Positions 51,754 to 60,045 of a DNA stretch of 60,045 nt are shown piece by piece (the first letter of the stretch is position 1; each line of letters begins with the position of its first letter). The translations under genes were made by a program, and so were the position numbers. Source of the stretch: Euryarchaeota archaeon UBA121 (GTDB lineage: Archaea > Thermoplasmatota > Poseidoniia > Poseidoniales > Thalassarchaeaceae); the NCBI GenBank assembly GCA_002499865.1, contig DANL01000081.1:1-60045 (forward strand), written 5' to 3'. The notes under the pieces are model-generated. The model was not told the DNA's origin and made no database searches. It was given only the letters and a program-made list of their open reading frames with translations.

Positions 51754-52501
51754 TGAGTTTGAAGAGGATTTGATCGAATCTACAAGCCTAAAACTCTGGC
51801 TATCGGATCTTTCCACAGATTCCGCTACCAGGAACCTGGGAGCAGTATTGATTGGAATCGGCGGAATGTTGGGCTTCATCATAGGAATAATGCTAATTTC
51901 TGGCAATGTAAGCGATATTCTTTCTGGACAAGTTGAGCAGTCAGGAGGGACGGCAGACGTAGAAGGAATAGTCATCTCAGAATTAGTTAACAACTCATCG
52001 GGCGCAGAAGGAATAAGTGGTGTTGATGTTTTACTTTATGATGAAGACGGAATAGTAATTGGTAGCGATTCAACGGACTCAGGCGGTAGATTCTCAATCG
52101 AAGATGTCCCTCGTAGATCCGTGAAGTTGGAAGTTGCACATCCGGGAAATATCACTGTCCAGGTCTTATTAATTCCAGGGGACCACTCCCAGATTACAAT
52201 AACTCTGATGGAGGGTGATGGGACACAAGTATTGGATATGGAAGGGGAAAGCTATCTGGGGGAGTCAGTTTTAATCGCTACAATATTTGCAATCTTTACT
52301 CTGCTGACTGGACTTGCAGGTATCTTCGGAGGTATCGAGGCAAGAAAAGGAATCAGCTACAAGAAGACTTGGGGTCTCGCCTTTCTCGGTCTTTGGAGTG
52401 GTGGACTAATGTTCGTAGGGCCCCTATTCACACTATCGGGAATGGGTCTTGTTGGACTATCCAGGGGGCAATTCTATGATGTATACTCTAAGGAGGATTG
52501 A
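51746..52501 (+). CDS. Membrane protein with carboxypeptidase-regulatory-like domain
   Basis: About 251 residues from ATG 51746, overlapping the cyclase gene by 8 bp. One helix (LGAVLIGIGGMLGFIIGIMLIS) leads to a beta-sandwich: GISGVDVLLYDEDGIVIGSDSTDSGGRFSIEDVPRRSVKLEVAHPG, the pattern of CarboxypepD_reg/CNA-B-type domains. Three further helices end the protein (SVLIATIFAIFTLLTGLAGIF, TWGLAFLGLWSGGLMFVGPLF, and one after it). It resembles DUF-type archaeal envelope proteins; function unknown. It ends just before the thymidylate kinase start. Confidence 0.7.
   Translation: MIDEFEEDLIESTSLKLWLSDLSTDSATRNLGAVLIGIGGMLGFIIGIMLISGNVSDILSGQVEQSGGTADVEGIVISELVNNSSGAEGISGVDVLLYDEDGIVIGSDSTDSGGRFSIEDVPRRSVKLEVAHPGNITVQVLLIPGDHSQITITLMEGDGTQVLDMEGESYLGESVLIATIFAIFTLLTGLAGIFGGIEARKGISYKKTWGLAFLGLWSGGLMFVGPLFTLSGMGLVGLSRGQFYDVYSKED
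52491..52496 (+). promoter_or_regulatory. Shine-Dalgarno deciding the tmk start
   Basis: AGGAGG lies 7 nt before ATG 52504 but overlaps the region of the upstream TTG (52498), so it favours the ATG as the true start of the thymidylate kinase gene. Confidence 0.65.
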
Positions 52502-52503
52502 CC

Positions 52504-53850
52504 ATGTACCTGATCACCATTGAGGGAGGTGATGGCAGTGGCAAGGGTCTAGCTACCAAGGTAGTCTCTGAGGTAATGAGGAAGGAGTTTCCATTCGTGT
52601 CTGTCAGTGTAACGGGAGAGCCCAGGAGGGATCACCCATTGGGTAGGCTAGCTATCGATTCCGTCAGGAGAAAAACTACTAGTCCGGAGAGAGAAGCTGG
52701 CCTGTTCGCAGCCGACAGGGTAGATCACTCGCATGGCTGGATACTTCCAAGGTTAGAATCTGGAATCGGAGTGGTCAGTGAGAGGAACATTCACTCATCA
52801 CTGGTATACCAGGGAATAGTGGGCCAACTAGGGATAGAAAAAGTGGCACATATGAATTCAGCCGCCTTAGTACCGGATCTATGTATCTGGGTCGATTGCG
52901 ATCCGAAAGTTGCCTTAGACAGGATAAAGAGCGGAACACTGAGGGCTCATTCGGACAAAGAAGAATATTTCGAGACGAGTGAACTTCAGAAGATGATTAG
53001 AGAAGGATATATCGAACTTCTATCTGGGAATATAGAGATGCCCACTCCTTTCGATATGGGGGCCATCATCGGACCCGTTCTTAACGAAGGTTCCGAAGAT
53101 GAATTCAAAACGAAACTCAAATCGCTCATCAGGAACTTCATGCACTCTCGCCCGGAACCTGTAAATGTTCGTTCCGAAGTAGTAGATAGGAATCTAGTCT
53201 GTGAACTGATAAAATCTTCCAGGGGCCAATCGACATTACAGGGACTGGGAGTTAGGCCAGCAACTAGGGAACAAGAATGGCTGAATGGAGATTCACCATG
53301 GAGAGTGCTCAAGAATTTCCAAGAAGCTCATTCTGATATTCTTGCAGAGTCATTAGAGGGAGAGAGAGTAGATGTTCCGCATAACGTATTATCCCATTCT
53401 ATTTCCTCAATCTGTGGGACGTTATCGCTAATGAGAACGGCGAACATCAGGGAACTAAGAAAGTCACTGGGTCCAGTAAGATCTGTTTCAGAGAGACATA
53501 CTCAGACAATTGTTAGGTATCTAAATGAGAAATTAGGATGTATACATCAGCATAGGTCCCTAATCGGAAGAGAGGCCCCCCGTTCCCAGATGAAGGATGA
53601 ATCACGACCTTTTGGTCGCTTAGCTATAGCAATATGGCCCCTCAAGGATGCTCTAAGGAAATGGATGAAGAAAAATCCAGATACTCATATCAGATTTGCA
53701 TTGGGACAAATAATTAGATCTGGAAAATATCCTTCAGCCGTGAAATCCACATTAGAAAGGATCGCTATAATCGGACCCGGCAGAGACTCTTTCCCGTTAC
53801 CAAAAAACGAAAATGACCTTATTTCATGGTGGACAATGAAGTCTCTTTGA
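52504..53850 (+). CDS. tmk: Thymidylate kinase with an additional C-terminal domain
   Basis: 448 residues. The N-terminal 200 or so are dTMP kinase: P-loop IEGGDGSGKG, VTGEPRRDHPLG, AADRVDHSHGWI, VSERNIHSSLVYQG and LCIWVDCDPKVALDRI, with the lid segment after it. Ordinary family members end near 200-215 residues. Here a further 230 residues follow, largely helical and basic (VVDRNLVCELIKSSRGQSTLQG, RELRKSLGPVRSVSERHTQTIVRYLNEK, ALRKWMKKNPDTHIRF). I recognise no domain in this part; it could be a nucleic-acid-binding or regulatory half. The start is ATG 52504, supported by AGGAGG. Confidence 0.88.
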   Translation: MYLITIEGGDGSGKGLATKVVSEVMRKEFPFVSVSVTGEPRRDHPLGRLAIDSVRRKTTSPEREAGLFAADRVDHSHGWILPRLESGIGVVSERNIHSSLVYQGIVGQLGIEKVAHMNSAALVPDLCIWVDCDPKVALDRIKSGTLRAHSDKEEYFETSELQKMIREGYIELLSGNIEMPTPFDMGAIIGPVLNEGSEDEFKTKLKSLIRNFMHSRPEPVNVRSEVVDRNLVCELIKSSRGQSTLQGLGVRPATREQEWLNGDSPWRVLKNFQEAHSDILAESLEGERVDVPHNVLSHSISSICGTLSLMRTANIRELRKSLGPVRSVSERHTQTIVRYLNEKLGCIHQHRSLIGREAPRSQMKDESRPFGRLAIAIWPLKDALRKWMKKNPDTHIRFALGQIIRSGKYPSAVKSTLERIAIIGPGRDSFPLPKNENDLISWWTMKSL

Positions 53851-54831
53851 TCATTTCAATGTTAATCTCGAATCTGCAGGCAGTATAACAGAGGATGGAG
53901 AATCAAATAACTCGGGCCTGGAGGAAAGGGCTGAGCTTACGAACCAACCTATGACGAAACCAGCCATGAATCCTGTGATTACTCTAACTATATTTGTAGA
54001 TTCATATACGGTCAGTAATTGAGTAAATCCATCTATCGCCATAGGCACAATGCCTAGCGCTAGAAATAATATCATCAATCTCAAACGCCCATCATTGAGA
54101 TAAACAGATTCTATAGAGTCATCATCAAAAACTGAAAGGAAAGAATCTCTTACAGTCCATCTATTATATCCCCTCATTCTAAAGAAAATTGATCCCATGA
54201 AGAATCCCATGAAGATTCCAACATCCCTAGTACAAACTGGCATCTGATTTTCATTTATCTTCCACGAACGATCATGCTTCTGATGACAGTTTATGTCTCC
54301 AAAAGCGTATACTAAACCAAACACCGGATTCAGTTCAGACCATGCGAATGAACCACCGTGGGACGATTGATTATGCCCCACACTCCCTCCCTCATCATGA
54401 TCACTGTTCCCCCAACTCCCTTCGTTCATGTAGTCTACTGCATTAGCTCTCCCAGATAGTTCTGGCACACTTCCCTCTGCTAACATAAGCGGAGAAATGA
54501 AGAACATCAATAGCAAGAATCCTGAGATAGAACTCATTAGGCTAGAAACCCGTAACTCTCTATTTCTCTCAATTCTTCCATTCTTTAGCTTGGAATTATC
54601 AGGCCCCCTACTCTCTGCCTCACCCCCCTCTGGCTGCCTGTCCCCCAAATCATCATTCTCTGAATCTTCTCCTTTTGCCCTTCTATTGTAAATGGCACAA
54701 GCCGTAACAACAATAGATCCAGCAATTAGGATAGTTGGAGAGTCATCTAGTTGAATACTAGCGATCTCTCTATGACTGCAAAAGATACACACATTACTGC
54801 CAATTATCAATGACAAATCAATGTATCTCAT
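53851..54831 (-). CDS. DUF2085-type membrane protein
   Basis: 326 residues. NCHQKHDRSWKINENQMPVCTRDVGIFMGFFMG is the DUF2085 signature (CHQ ... R ... CxR..G.Y.G). There are about five membrane helices (SIVVTACAIY, SISGFLLLMFFISPLML, VGIFMGFFMGSIFF, LMILFLALGIVPMAIDGF, VITGFMAGFVIGWFVSSAL). The N-terminus also has C-x-x-C-x-H (NVCIFCSHREI), possibly a small metal site, and a charged disordered loop of about 60 residues follows. It is divergent from the gene at 54870. No known function. Confidence 0.7.
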   Translation of the reverse strand: MRYIDLSLIIGSNVCIFCSHREIASIQLDDSPTILIAGSIVVTACAIYNRRAKGEDSENDDLGDRQPEGGEAESRGPDNSKLKNGRIERNRELRVSSLMSSISGFLLLMFFISPLMLAEGSVPELSGRANAVDYMNEGSWGNSDHDEGGSVGHNQSSHGGSFAWSELNPVFGLVYAFGDINCHQKHDRSWKINENQMPVCTRDVGIFMGFFMGSIFFRMRGYNRWTVRDSFLSVFDDDSIESVYLNDGRLRLMILFLALGIVPMAIDGFTQLLTVYESTNIVRVITGFMAGFVIGWFVSSALSSRPELFDSPSSVILPADSRLTLK

Positions 54832-54869
54832 ACCCTCTAACTCTTGAACTGTAGCTACTTACGGGGACC

Positions 54870-55649
54870 GTGACCGATATCACTACTAGGGATGCATTCT
54901 CTATTTCGATAGTTGCTGGATCCATGGTTGGAACTATGGCCTCCTTCATATCTATCTTCGCTACAGGCCTAGATGATCCTGATATCATGCTCTCCCTCAG
55001 GTCTGGAATTGTAGCAGGATTCTCCACCGCCTCCCTACTCCTTATTTTCGCCTTATACAGGATTAGAGAGATTTCTTCTAAGGGAGACTCGAGAGAAGAA
55101 AGGAGTAACACAGAGACAGAATATCTACGAAGGATACTTTCTCCTGTAGAAGAATGGGCACAAGAACGTGGAATCAACTGGAGGGTGAAAAATATGATTA
55201 GGAGGGATAGAGGCGTTCTACTAGTTGAAATCGCCGAATTAGATCCATACTTAGCATCCTCTTTAGCTGAACGTCTGATTCAGGGAAGAGAAGGACTCAG
55301 AAAGGTCAAGATCAGAACTGGTTTTTCTGGAGCTTCGTCCACATCAAAAATCGATCCCGGTTCTAGGCCTGCTATCTTACAGAGACTGAAAATTGATGCA
55401 GAGAGGGTAAACTGGCAAGTTATTCAGAAATCATCTTCCATTACATTGAGGCCTATGGGAGAGGCTCCTTCGCCCAGATTATGGGCCATAAGATTTGGAA
55501 TATTCGTCATCCCAGTTACATTGGTCATGTCTCTAGCTTTCAGAGATTTAGCAGGCAACGGACTTGAGCAACAAGGAATTATTTTCGGTTCGGCCTGTGG
55601 GATAATTATCTCTGCACTAGCCGCTTCATTTCGAGACAGAACTTCCTAA
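54870..55649 (+). CDS. Membrane protein of unknown function
   Basis: 259 residues from GTG 54870. Two helices (AGSMVGTMASFISIFATGL; GFSTASLLLIFALYRI) begin the protein, followed by a soluble central segment of about 130 residues (LRRILSPVEEWAQERGINWRVKNMIRRDRGVLLVEIAEL). Two C-terminal helices (FGIFVIPVTLVMSLAF, GIIFGSACGIIISALAASF) close it. Not recognised. It overlaps the convergent sufD by 4 bp and lies divergent to the DUF2085 gene. Confidence 0.6.
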   Translation: MTDITTRDAFSISIVAGSMVGTMASFISIFATGLDDPDIMLSLRSGIVAGFSTASLLLIFALYRIREISSKGDSREERSNTETEYLRRILSPVEEWAQERGINWRVKNMIRRDRGVLLVEIAELDPYLASSLAERLIQGREGLRKVKIRTGFSGASSTSKIDPGSRPAILQRLKIDAERVNWQVIQKSSSITLRPMGEAPSPRLWAIRFGIFVIPVTLVMSLAFRDLAGNGLEQQGIIFGSACGIIISALAASFRDRTS

Positions 55650-56752
55650 TCTCCTAGCTCACTCAAATCAGAATCTAATTCAGATACTAGCCACCCATGC
55701 ATCTTGTCTCCTCCCATTTCGGATAGTGTAGAATTTAGAAAGGCGGCAATTAGAGTACTCTTGGATTCATTGGGAGACAATCCTCTAGATGCGAGATAGA
55801 ACATCTGATCTTCATCAACAGGGCCACTCGCCGTTCCATGTCCACACCCAACCACATCATGTTCGGATACTTCTAACTCAGGAATAGAATCAGCTTGTGC
55901 ATCTCTGGATAATAGAAGATTCTGAAAAAGCTGAGCTGCATCAGCGCCATTTGAACCTTTAGAGACGCGTAACATCCCAGTACCTACTGTCCTGCTACTG
56001 CCACCGCAGGCAGAATTCCAGTCCAATCTACTGAAGGTTTCAGGGGAGTCATGATATATCTCAATATGATGGTCGAGTCTCATTTCCCTTGCCGAGAGTA
56101 TAGATCCCAGGACATTAAGATTCCCTCCCGGTTGAAACATCCTATATCGAAGATCAGCCTTTGTTATTGTCGATCCAGATGAAACAGTTCCAGCTTTGAA
56201 TTGAGAATTACGAGGTATAGAAATCGACTCAACTCTCAACAACTTTCCATCTTCAAGCCTATTTACTACGACATCGCTGGTGATGGCGCCCTCTCCCGTG
56301 GAACCTGTCCTCAACATTCCAAACCATTTGCTTGTTCCTCTTACCACGGTAACTAGCTCAAGCTCTGCAAGCTTGCCGATATCCAGACAAACATGAGCGG
56401 AGCAGAAAGTCCCACTTGTAGAGATCTCAATAATTATTGGAACTTCAGATTTGAACTTAGGAGCAACCGTAAGAGTGAATTTAGACTCTCCTGTAACTGC
56501 CTCTAGAAAGCTCTTCGTAATTTTCTCATCATCAGGTAGTCCTTCAGAATGTACGTCCCCCATATCTAGGGATATTCCGGAGGGCAGGGTGCTTCCATCT
56601 ATTGTTCTCAGGCTTACTTCAGGTCTTGAGAAATCACTAGGAATATCTGAAATATTCCCTGTTGGGTGTATTTTTTTCCAGGGAGTGTACCTCCAGAGAT
56701 GATCAGCCCTGTCAGGGTAATCAGCGGATAGGTACTGTGAAGACGCATCCAT
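55646..56752 (-). CDS. sufD: Fe-S cluster assembly protein SufD
   Basis: 368 residues, SufB/D fold. The N-terminal ADHLWRYTPWKKI resembles SufD. The beta-helix core (LGSILSAREMRLDHHIEIYHDSPETFSRLDWNSACGG) and the late EVSEHDVVGCGHGTASGPVDEDQMFYLASRGLSPNESKSTLIAAFL follow. It is 7 bp after sufB. Part of the SufBCD scaffold that builds 4Fe-4S clusters. No sufS or sufE is in the window, as usual in archaea. Confidence 0.92.
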   Translation of the reverse strand: MDASSQYLSADYPDRADHLWRYTPWKKIHPTGNISDIPSDFSRPEVSLRTIDGSTLPSGISLDMGDVHSEGLPDDEKITKSFLEAVTGESKFTLTVAPKFKSEVPIIIEISTSGTFCSAHVCLDIGKLAELELVTVVRGTSKWFGMLRTGSTGEGAITSDVVVNRLEDGKLLRVESISIPRNSQFKAGTVSSGSTITKADLRYRMFQPGGNLNVLGSILSAREMRLDHHIEIYHDSPETFSRLDWNSACGGSSRTVGTGMLRVSKGSNGADAAQLFQNLLLSRDAQADSIPELEVSEHDVVGCGHGTASGPVDEDQMFYLASRGLSPNESKSTLIAAFLNSTLSEMGGDKMHGWLVSELDSDLSELGD

Positions 56753-56759
56753 GAAGAAC

Positions 56760-58172
56760 TCAACCTATACTTCCTTCCATTTCAAGGGACATTAGTTTAT
56801 TCAGCTCTACGGCGTACTCCATGGGGAGCTCTCTTGTAAACGGCTCAAAGAATCCATTGACAATCATGCCAAGCGCCTCGGCTTCTGTATGGCCCCTGCT
56901 CATAAGATAGAACAGTTGATCATCTCCGACTTTAGATACGCTAGCTTCATGCTCACAATGAGCGGTTGGGTTTCCAACTTCCATAGTAGGATAAGTATCC
57001 GATCTGCTCTGCTCATCAAGAATCAAGGCGTCACAAACAATATTCAGTCTGCAATTTTCTGCTTTGGGCATTATTTTTGCCATCCCTCTGTAAGAACCCC
57101 TTCCTCCATCTTTACTAATGCTCTTGGAGAGGATATTACTAGTGGTATTAGATGCCATGTGATGGACTTTGGCCCCAGCATCTTGGTGTTGTCCGTTTCC
57201 TGCATAGGCGACCGAAATCACCTCGGCATGAGATCCCTCTCCCTTGAGAATCACAGCAGGATACTTCATAGTCAATTTACTCCCTATGTTGCCATCTACC
57301 CACTCAATCTTGGCATTCTCATGTGCTACTCCTCTTTTTGTTACCAAGTTGTACACGTTATTGCTCCAATTCTGAACAGTGGTATATCTGATATGCGCTC
57401 CTGGAAGTGCCAATAGCTCGACAACAGCAGAATGCAAGGAGTCCGTGGAATAAGTAGGCGCAGTACAACCTTCAACATAATGGATGCTACTCCCTTCATC
57501 GGCAATGATTAGAGTACGCTCAAACTGGCCCATATTCTTGGCATTTATCCTGAAGTAAGCCTGTACAGGCATCTCGACATGTACTCCCTTTGGGACATAG
57601 ATGAAAGATCCACCTGACCATACGGCCGTATTTAGGGCAGAGAATTTATTGTCACCGTACGGGATGACACTACCGAAGTACTTTTTCACAATATCTTCAT
57701 GTTCTTTGAGCCCTGAATCCATATCTAAGAAAATCACGCCCTGCTTCTCAAGGTCTTCCCTAATGCTGTGATATACCGTTTCTGACTCGTATTGTGCCGT
57801 GACTCCTGAAAGCCACTTCTGCTCTGCTTCAGGTATTCCCAATCTATCAAAGGTATTCCTAATGTCATCAGGCACATCGTCCCAAGAACTGCCAGTTTCA
57901 TCAGATGATCTCAAGAAGTAGCATACCTTATCGAAATCAATCTCCATTAATTCCTCAGTATTGCCCCAAGTGGGCATGGGCCTTTCGATGAAGTGTCTGT
58001 ATGCCTTGACCCTTATTTCTGTCATCCATTCTGGCTCTTGTTTGAGTTCTGAGATATCTCTGACAACCTTTTCCGAAAGACCAAAATCAAATCTTATAGT
58101 TGCATTCTCAGGATCATGCCATCCTGCTTTGTAGTCTCCTACTGCCTCACGTGCTTCACTATCCTCGCTCAT
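56760..58172 (-). CDS. sufB: Fe-S cluster assembly protein SufB
   Basis: 470 residues, typical length. FGLSEKVVRDISELKQEPEWM, the AVWSGGSFIYVPKGVHVEMPVQAYFRINA core, GSSIHYVEGCTAPTYSTDSLHSAVVEL, and HEASVSKVGDDQLFYLMSRGHTEAEALGMIVNGF are canonical. The conserved cysteine of VEGCTAP and His of the C-terminal half are present. The start overlaps the sufC stop by 4 bp. Forms the SufBC2D complex. Confidence 0.95.
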   Translation of the reverse strand: MSEDSEAREAVGDYKAGWHDPENATIRFDFGLSEKVVRDISELKQEPEWMTEIRVKAYRHFIERPMPTWGNTEELMEIDFDKVCYFLRSSDETGSSWDDVPDDIRNTFDRLGIPEAEQKWLSGVTAQYESETVYHSIREDLEKQGVIFLDMDSGLKEHEDIVKKYFGSVIPYGDNKFSALNTAVWSGGSFIYVPKGVHVEMPVQAYFRINAKNMGQFERTLIIADEGSSIHYVEGCTAPTYSTDSLHSAVVELLALPGAHIRYTTVQNWSNNVYNLVTKRGVAHENAKIEWVDGNIGSKLTMKYPAVILKGEGSHAEVISVAYAGNGQHQDAGAKVHHMASNTTSNILSKSISKDGGRGSYRGMAKIMPKAENCRLNIVCDALILDEQSRSDTYPTMEVGNPTAHCEHEASVSKVGDDQLFYLMSRGHTEAEALGMIVNGFFEPFTRELPMEYAVELNKLMSLEMEGSIG

Positions 58173-58951
58173 TCGAAATCTACTCCCTTCTCAACCTGAT
58201 CTTCAAGCCAATCATATCCATTATCCTCTAGTAAAATCGCCAGAGAAGGGCCTCCACTGGCTACAATCTTTCCTCCAATCATGACGTGGACACGATCCGG
58301 ATTGACATGTTCCAAGATTCTGGAATAATGAGTAATTATCAGTGCCCCATTTTCAGTCCCTCTAACTACAGAGTTTATTCCCTTTGATACAGTCCTTATC
58401 CCATCGATATCCAATCCGCTATCAGTCTCGTCCAAGACTGCCAATCTAGGTTGAAGCAGCATTAGTTGCAGTATCTCGAATCTCTTTTTCTCCCCCCCGC
58501 TGAATCCATCATTAACATATCTTGAGAGAAATGATTTAGGAATATCGAGCTCTTCCATGGCACTTGTTAGCTTCTCTCTAAACTCGGACCCCCTAGCGGC
58601 CTCTTCTCCACGGACACTGGAAACCGACTTTCGAAGGAAATTCCCTACTTGCAAACCTGGAATTGATTGAGGATATTGAAAGGACAGGAATACTCCTTCT
58701 CTAGATCTCTCCCATGGTTCCATGTCATCAAGACTCTCGCCGTCCAAAAATATCTCCCCCTCCTCTATCTCGTATGCTGGATGACCCATTATGACGTTGG
58801 CAGTAGTTGTTTTCCCACTACCATTCCTGCCCATTATTGCATGAATTTCGCCCTTTGGAATCGTCAAATCTATTCCCTTTAGGATAGATGTCCCTTCTAT
58901 TCCCACCTTCAGTCCTCTGACTTCCAGAATGGGATTATTGTCTACTGCCAT
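58169..58951 (-). CDS. sufC: Fe-S cluster assembly ATPase SufC
   Basis: ABC-type ATPase of the Suf complex. Walker A is GRNGSGKTT, the signature is DGFSGGEKKRFEILQLM, Walker B is LAVLDETDSGLDIDGIR, and the H-loop is ITHYSRIL. About 260 residues. An ATG at 58963 precedes it, but GAGGTG (58961-58956) is well placed for the ATG at 58951. First gene of sufCBD; divergent from the NifU-like gene. Confidence 0.93.
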   Translation of the reverse strand: MAVDNNPILEVRGLKVGIEGTSILKGIDLTIPKGEIHAIMGRNGSGKTTTANVIMGHPAYEIEEGEIFLDGESLDDMEPWERSREGVFLSFQYPQSIPGLQVGNFLRKSVSSVRGEEAARGSEFREKLTSAMEELDIPKSFLSRYVNDGFSGGEKKRFEILQLMLLQPRLAVLDETDSGLDIDGIRTVSKGINSVVRGTENGALIITHYSRILEHVNPDRVHVMIGGKIVASGGPSLAILLEDNGYDWLEDQVEKGVDFE

Positions 58952-59054
58952 ACTACACCTCATACAACGGTGATAGTTCCAGCCTTTTGAATGTGTGTGG
59001 CCACAGATAATTACAGATTAGTAGATTTCTAAAGAGCCCCCCCAATCCTGAAGC

Positions 59055-59540
59055 ATGGAGTCAGCCAACACGGACGACGATGAGCTGGCAAAAATATACG
59101 GCTCCCAGATAGAAGGGCAAATGAGAGCAGAGGCACAAAGAAGGATTAATGAAAATCATGATGAAGATGAATTAAGTAGACTCAGGAAACTCTCTCTAAT
59201 TTCATTGATTGAGGAAAATAACTCAGATATTATTCCCGCATTGATGGCAAGACTAGGTCCTGTCAGAGCCGCCTTAGACGGCCATGGAGGGGGCCTTGTT
59301 CTTTCAAGTTGGGAATTCCATGAGGAAAATGGAGCTAGAAAGTCCCTATCTTTGGTGATTGACCTGGATGGGGCATGTGTGTCCTGCGGAGCGGCCCCGG
59401 GGACACTGAAGGGGATACAGGATGATTTACTGATGGATGAGGAGGTCGGACGGGTCAGGTTCTCTTCTTCGATGTTGGAATGGTTTGATGATATTCAGAA
59501 GGAGTTTGTACTGAAGTTTGGGGAAGTCACCTTCATCTAG
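59055..59540 (+). CDS. NifU C-terminal-domain-like Fe-S protein
   Basis: 161 residues. About residues 60-135 form a NifU/Nfu-like domain: LGPVRAALDGHGGGLVLSS, then LDGACVSCGAAPGTLKGIQDDLL with the C-x-x-C that holds a bridging 4Fe-4S cluster in Nfu proteins. The N-terminal 60 residues are helical and acidic, not a recognised domain. Divergent from sufC, so it is probably a cluster carrier for the Suf system. Start ATG 59055. Confidence 0.8.
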   Translation: MESANTDDDELAKIYGSQIEGQMRAEAQRRINENHDEDELSRLRKLSLISLIEENNSDIIPALMARLGPVRAALDGHGGGLVLSSWEFHEENGARKSLSLVIDLDGACVSCGAAPGTLKGIQDDLLMDEEVGRVRFSSSMLEWFDDIQKEFVLKFGEVTFI

Positions 59541-60045
59541 AAAAAGCCTGTATGAGGATATCCAAAGCTGCTGGTGAAAACCCCAATACTGTGACCTCTT
59601 CCCCCTCGACCACTCGGCAAAATTTTCCTGCTTTGCCTGCCAAATCATAAGCTCCTGCTTTGCCCTTCCACGATTCCGTTGATACAAGCTTGTAAATTTC
59701 ATCCTCTTCTAAATCTGAGAATTCTACAGTGGCGCAACTAGTGCAATTCACGGTGTCCCACTTCGTCTTTCCTGCAGCGTCCTCTAGGGGAAGTAGTATA
59801 GAAGTCGACGTCCAGACTCTGTGTTTTCTTCCTGCAAGCCTAATCAGATTACTGGTGGCAGCAAGTGCATCCTTGGGCTTTCCAATCGACAATTTATGAT
59901 CATCAGGATCCTCAATCATTGTATCTGAAACCAAAATAGCATCATAGTTCCCCCCTCTTCTTTTCAGAGACAGTTTATTCTCTATCCGGGCGTTTTCAGC
60001 TTTGGATTGACATACTATCTCTACTTGCTTGCTAACTTCAAATCC
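59533..60045 (-). CDS. Maf-like nucleotide pyrophosphatase (5' end beyond window)
   Basis: Open from the right edge to a stop at 59533, about 170 visible residues; the N-terminus, including the start, lies beyond the edge. AILVSDTMIEDPDDHKLSIGKPKDALAATSNLIRLAGRKHRVWTST is the Maf/YceF central pattern. ESWKGKAGAYDLAGKAGKFCRVVEGEEVTVLGFS is the late part with the conserved Lys-Ala-Gly-Ala-Tyr. Family members hydrolyse unusual or modified NTPs. The usual ADT is SDT here. It overlaps the NifU-like gene tail-to-tail by 8 bp. Confidence 0.82.
   Translation of the reverse strand, partial: GFEVSKQVEIVCQSKAENARIENKLSLKRRGGNYDAILVSDTMIEDPDDHKLSIGKPKDALAATSNLIRLAGRKHRVWTSTSILLPLEDAAGKTKWDTVNCTSCATVEFSDLEEDEIYKLVSTESWKGKAGAYDLAGKAGKFCRVVEGEEVTVLGFSPAALDILIQAFSR

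Noticed and set aside
1..60045. CRISPR arrays, insertion sequences, prophage or integrase genes
   Set aside because: Looked for on both strands; no regular spacer-repeat array, transposase, recombinase or phage structural gene was seen.

Overview
The window looks like a chromosomal segment of a planktonic euryarchaeon, most likely Marine Group II (Poseidoniales/Thalassoarchaea-like). This is inferred from gene content, not from an rRNA. The information-processing genes are archaeal: Orc1/Cdc6, aIF2-gamma, S6e, L10e (uL16), Dph2, an archaeosine-type tRNA-guanine transglycosylase, CTP-type riboflavin kinase, a DUF357 protein and a PIN protein next to aIF2-gamma. They sit beside a bacterial-type DNA gyrase pair (gyrB-gyrA), a eukaryote-like IleS, class II HMG-CoA reductase, SufBCD and several large exported proteins. 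That mosaic is known from Marine Group II genomes. No insertion sequence, prophage, CRISPR array or plasmid gene was seen.

Layout. 1-3.5 kb: two divergent exported proteins, a lamin-tail-domain amidohydrolase cut by the left edge and an Asp-box lipoprotein. 3.5-9.6 kb: ileS, an HMA-DUF4396 membrane protein, nadE, a PH-domain membrane protein and a glutaredoxin/GST-like protein. 9.8-13.7 kb: a one-chain phosphomevalonate-dehydratase-like (AcnX) enzyme and tgtA. 13.8-19.6 kb: a compact operon of two ABC-2 ATPase/permease pairs plus a tryptophan-rich protein. 19.6-27 kb: a PH protein, a TPR protein, truA, ribK, a PqqB-like hydrolase, a KBL-type aminotransferase, a thioesterase, a membrane protein and citrate synthase. 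27-28.3 kb: HMG-CoA reductase. 28.3-28.6 kb: an AT-rich gap full of CGTTAA repeats. 28.6-30.8 kb: an AAA+-like/winged-helix protein and DUF357.

30.8-38.8 kb is a long minus-strand block with translation, replication and metabolic genes: PIN, aIF2-gamma, S6e, Orc1/Cdc6, Dph2, a purine phosphoribosyltransferase, L10e, an EamA transporter and aroA. 38.8-44.5 kb: a DUF4105 protein, tRNA-Ser(GCU), gyrA and gyrB. 44.5-44.86 kb: a regulatory gap with a perfect 25-bp palindrome. 44.9-55.6 kb: aroD, exported and membrane proteins including a 1367-residue metallopeptidase/PKD protein and a divergent glutaminyl cyclase, and a thymidylate kinase with an extra domain. 55.6-60 kb: sufD-sufB-sufC, a NifU-like protein and a Maf-like pyrophosphatase cut by the right edge.

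The observations most worth checking are these. (1) A cluster of about five 17-19 bp sites lies directly upstream of the AAA+/winged-helix gene, most built as paired half-sites one helical turn apart; it is a candidate origin or operator. (2) Two conserved genes, aIF2-gamma and truA, can only be read in full from CTG start codons. (3) TgtA has lost the three cysteines of its usual zinc site. (4) Large and small phosphomevalonate dehydratase subunits are fused. (5) Thymidylate kinase carries an unassigned C-terminal half. (6) A perfect palindrome sits at the gyrB start. Gene density is high, with many 4-bp ATGA overlaps, and some internal operon genes carry clear Shine-Dalgarno sites.
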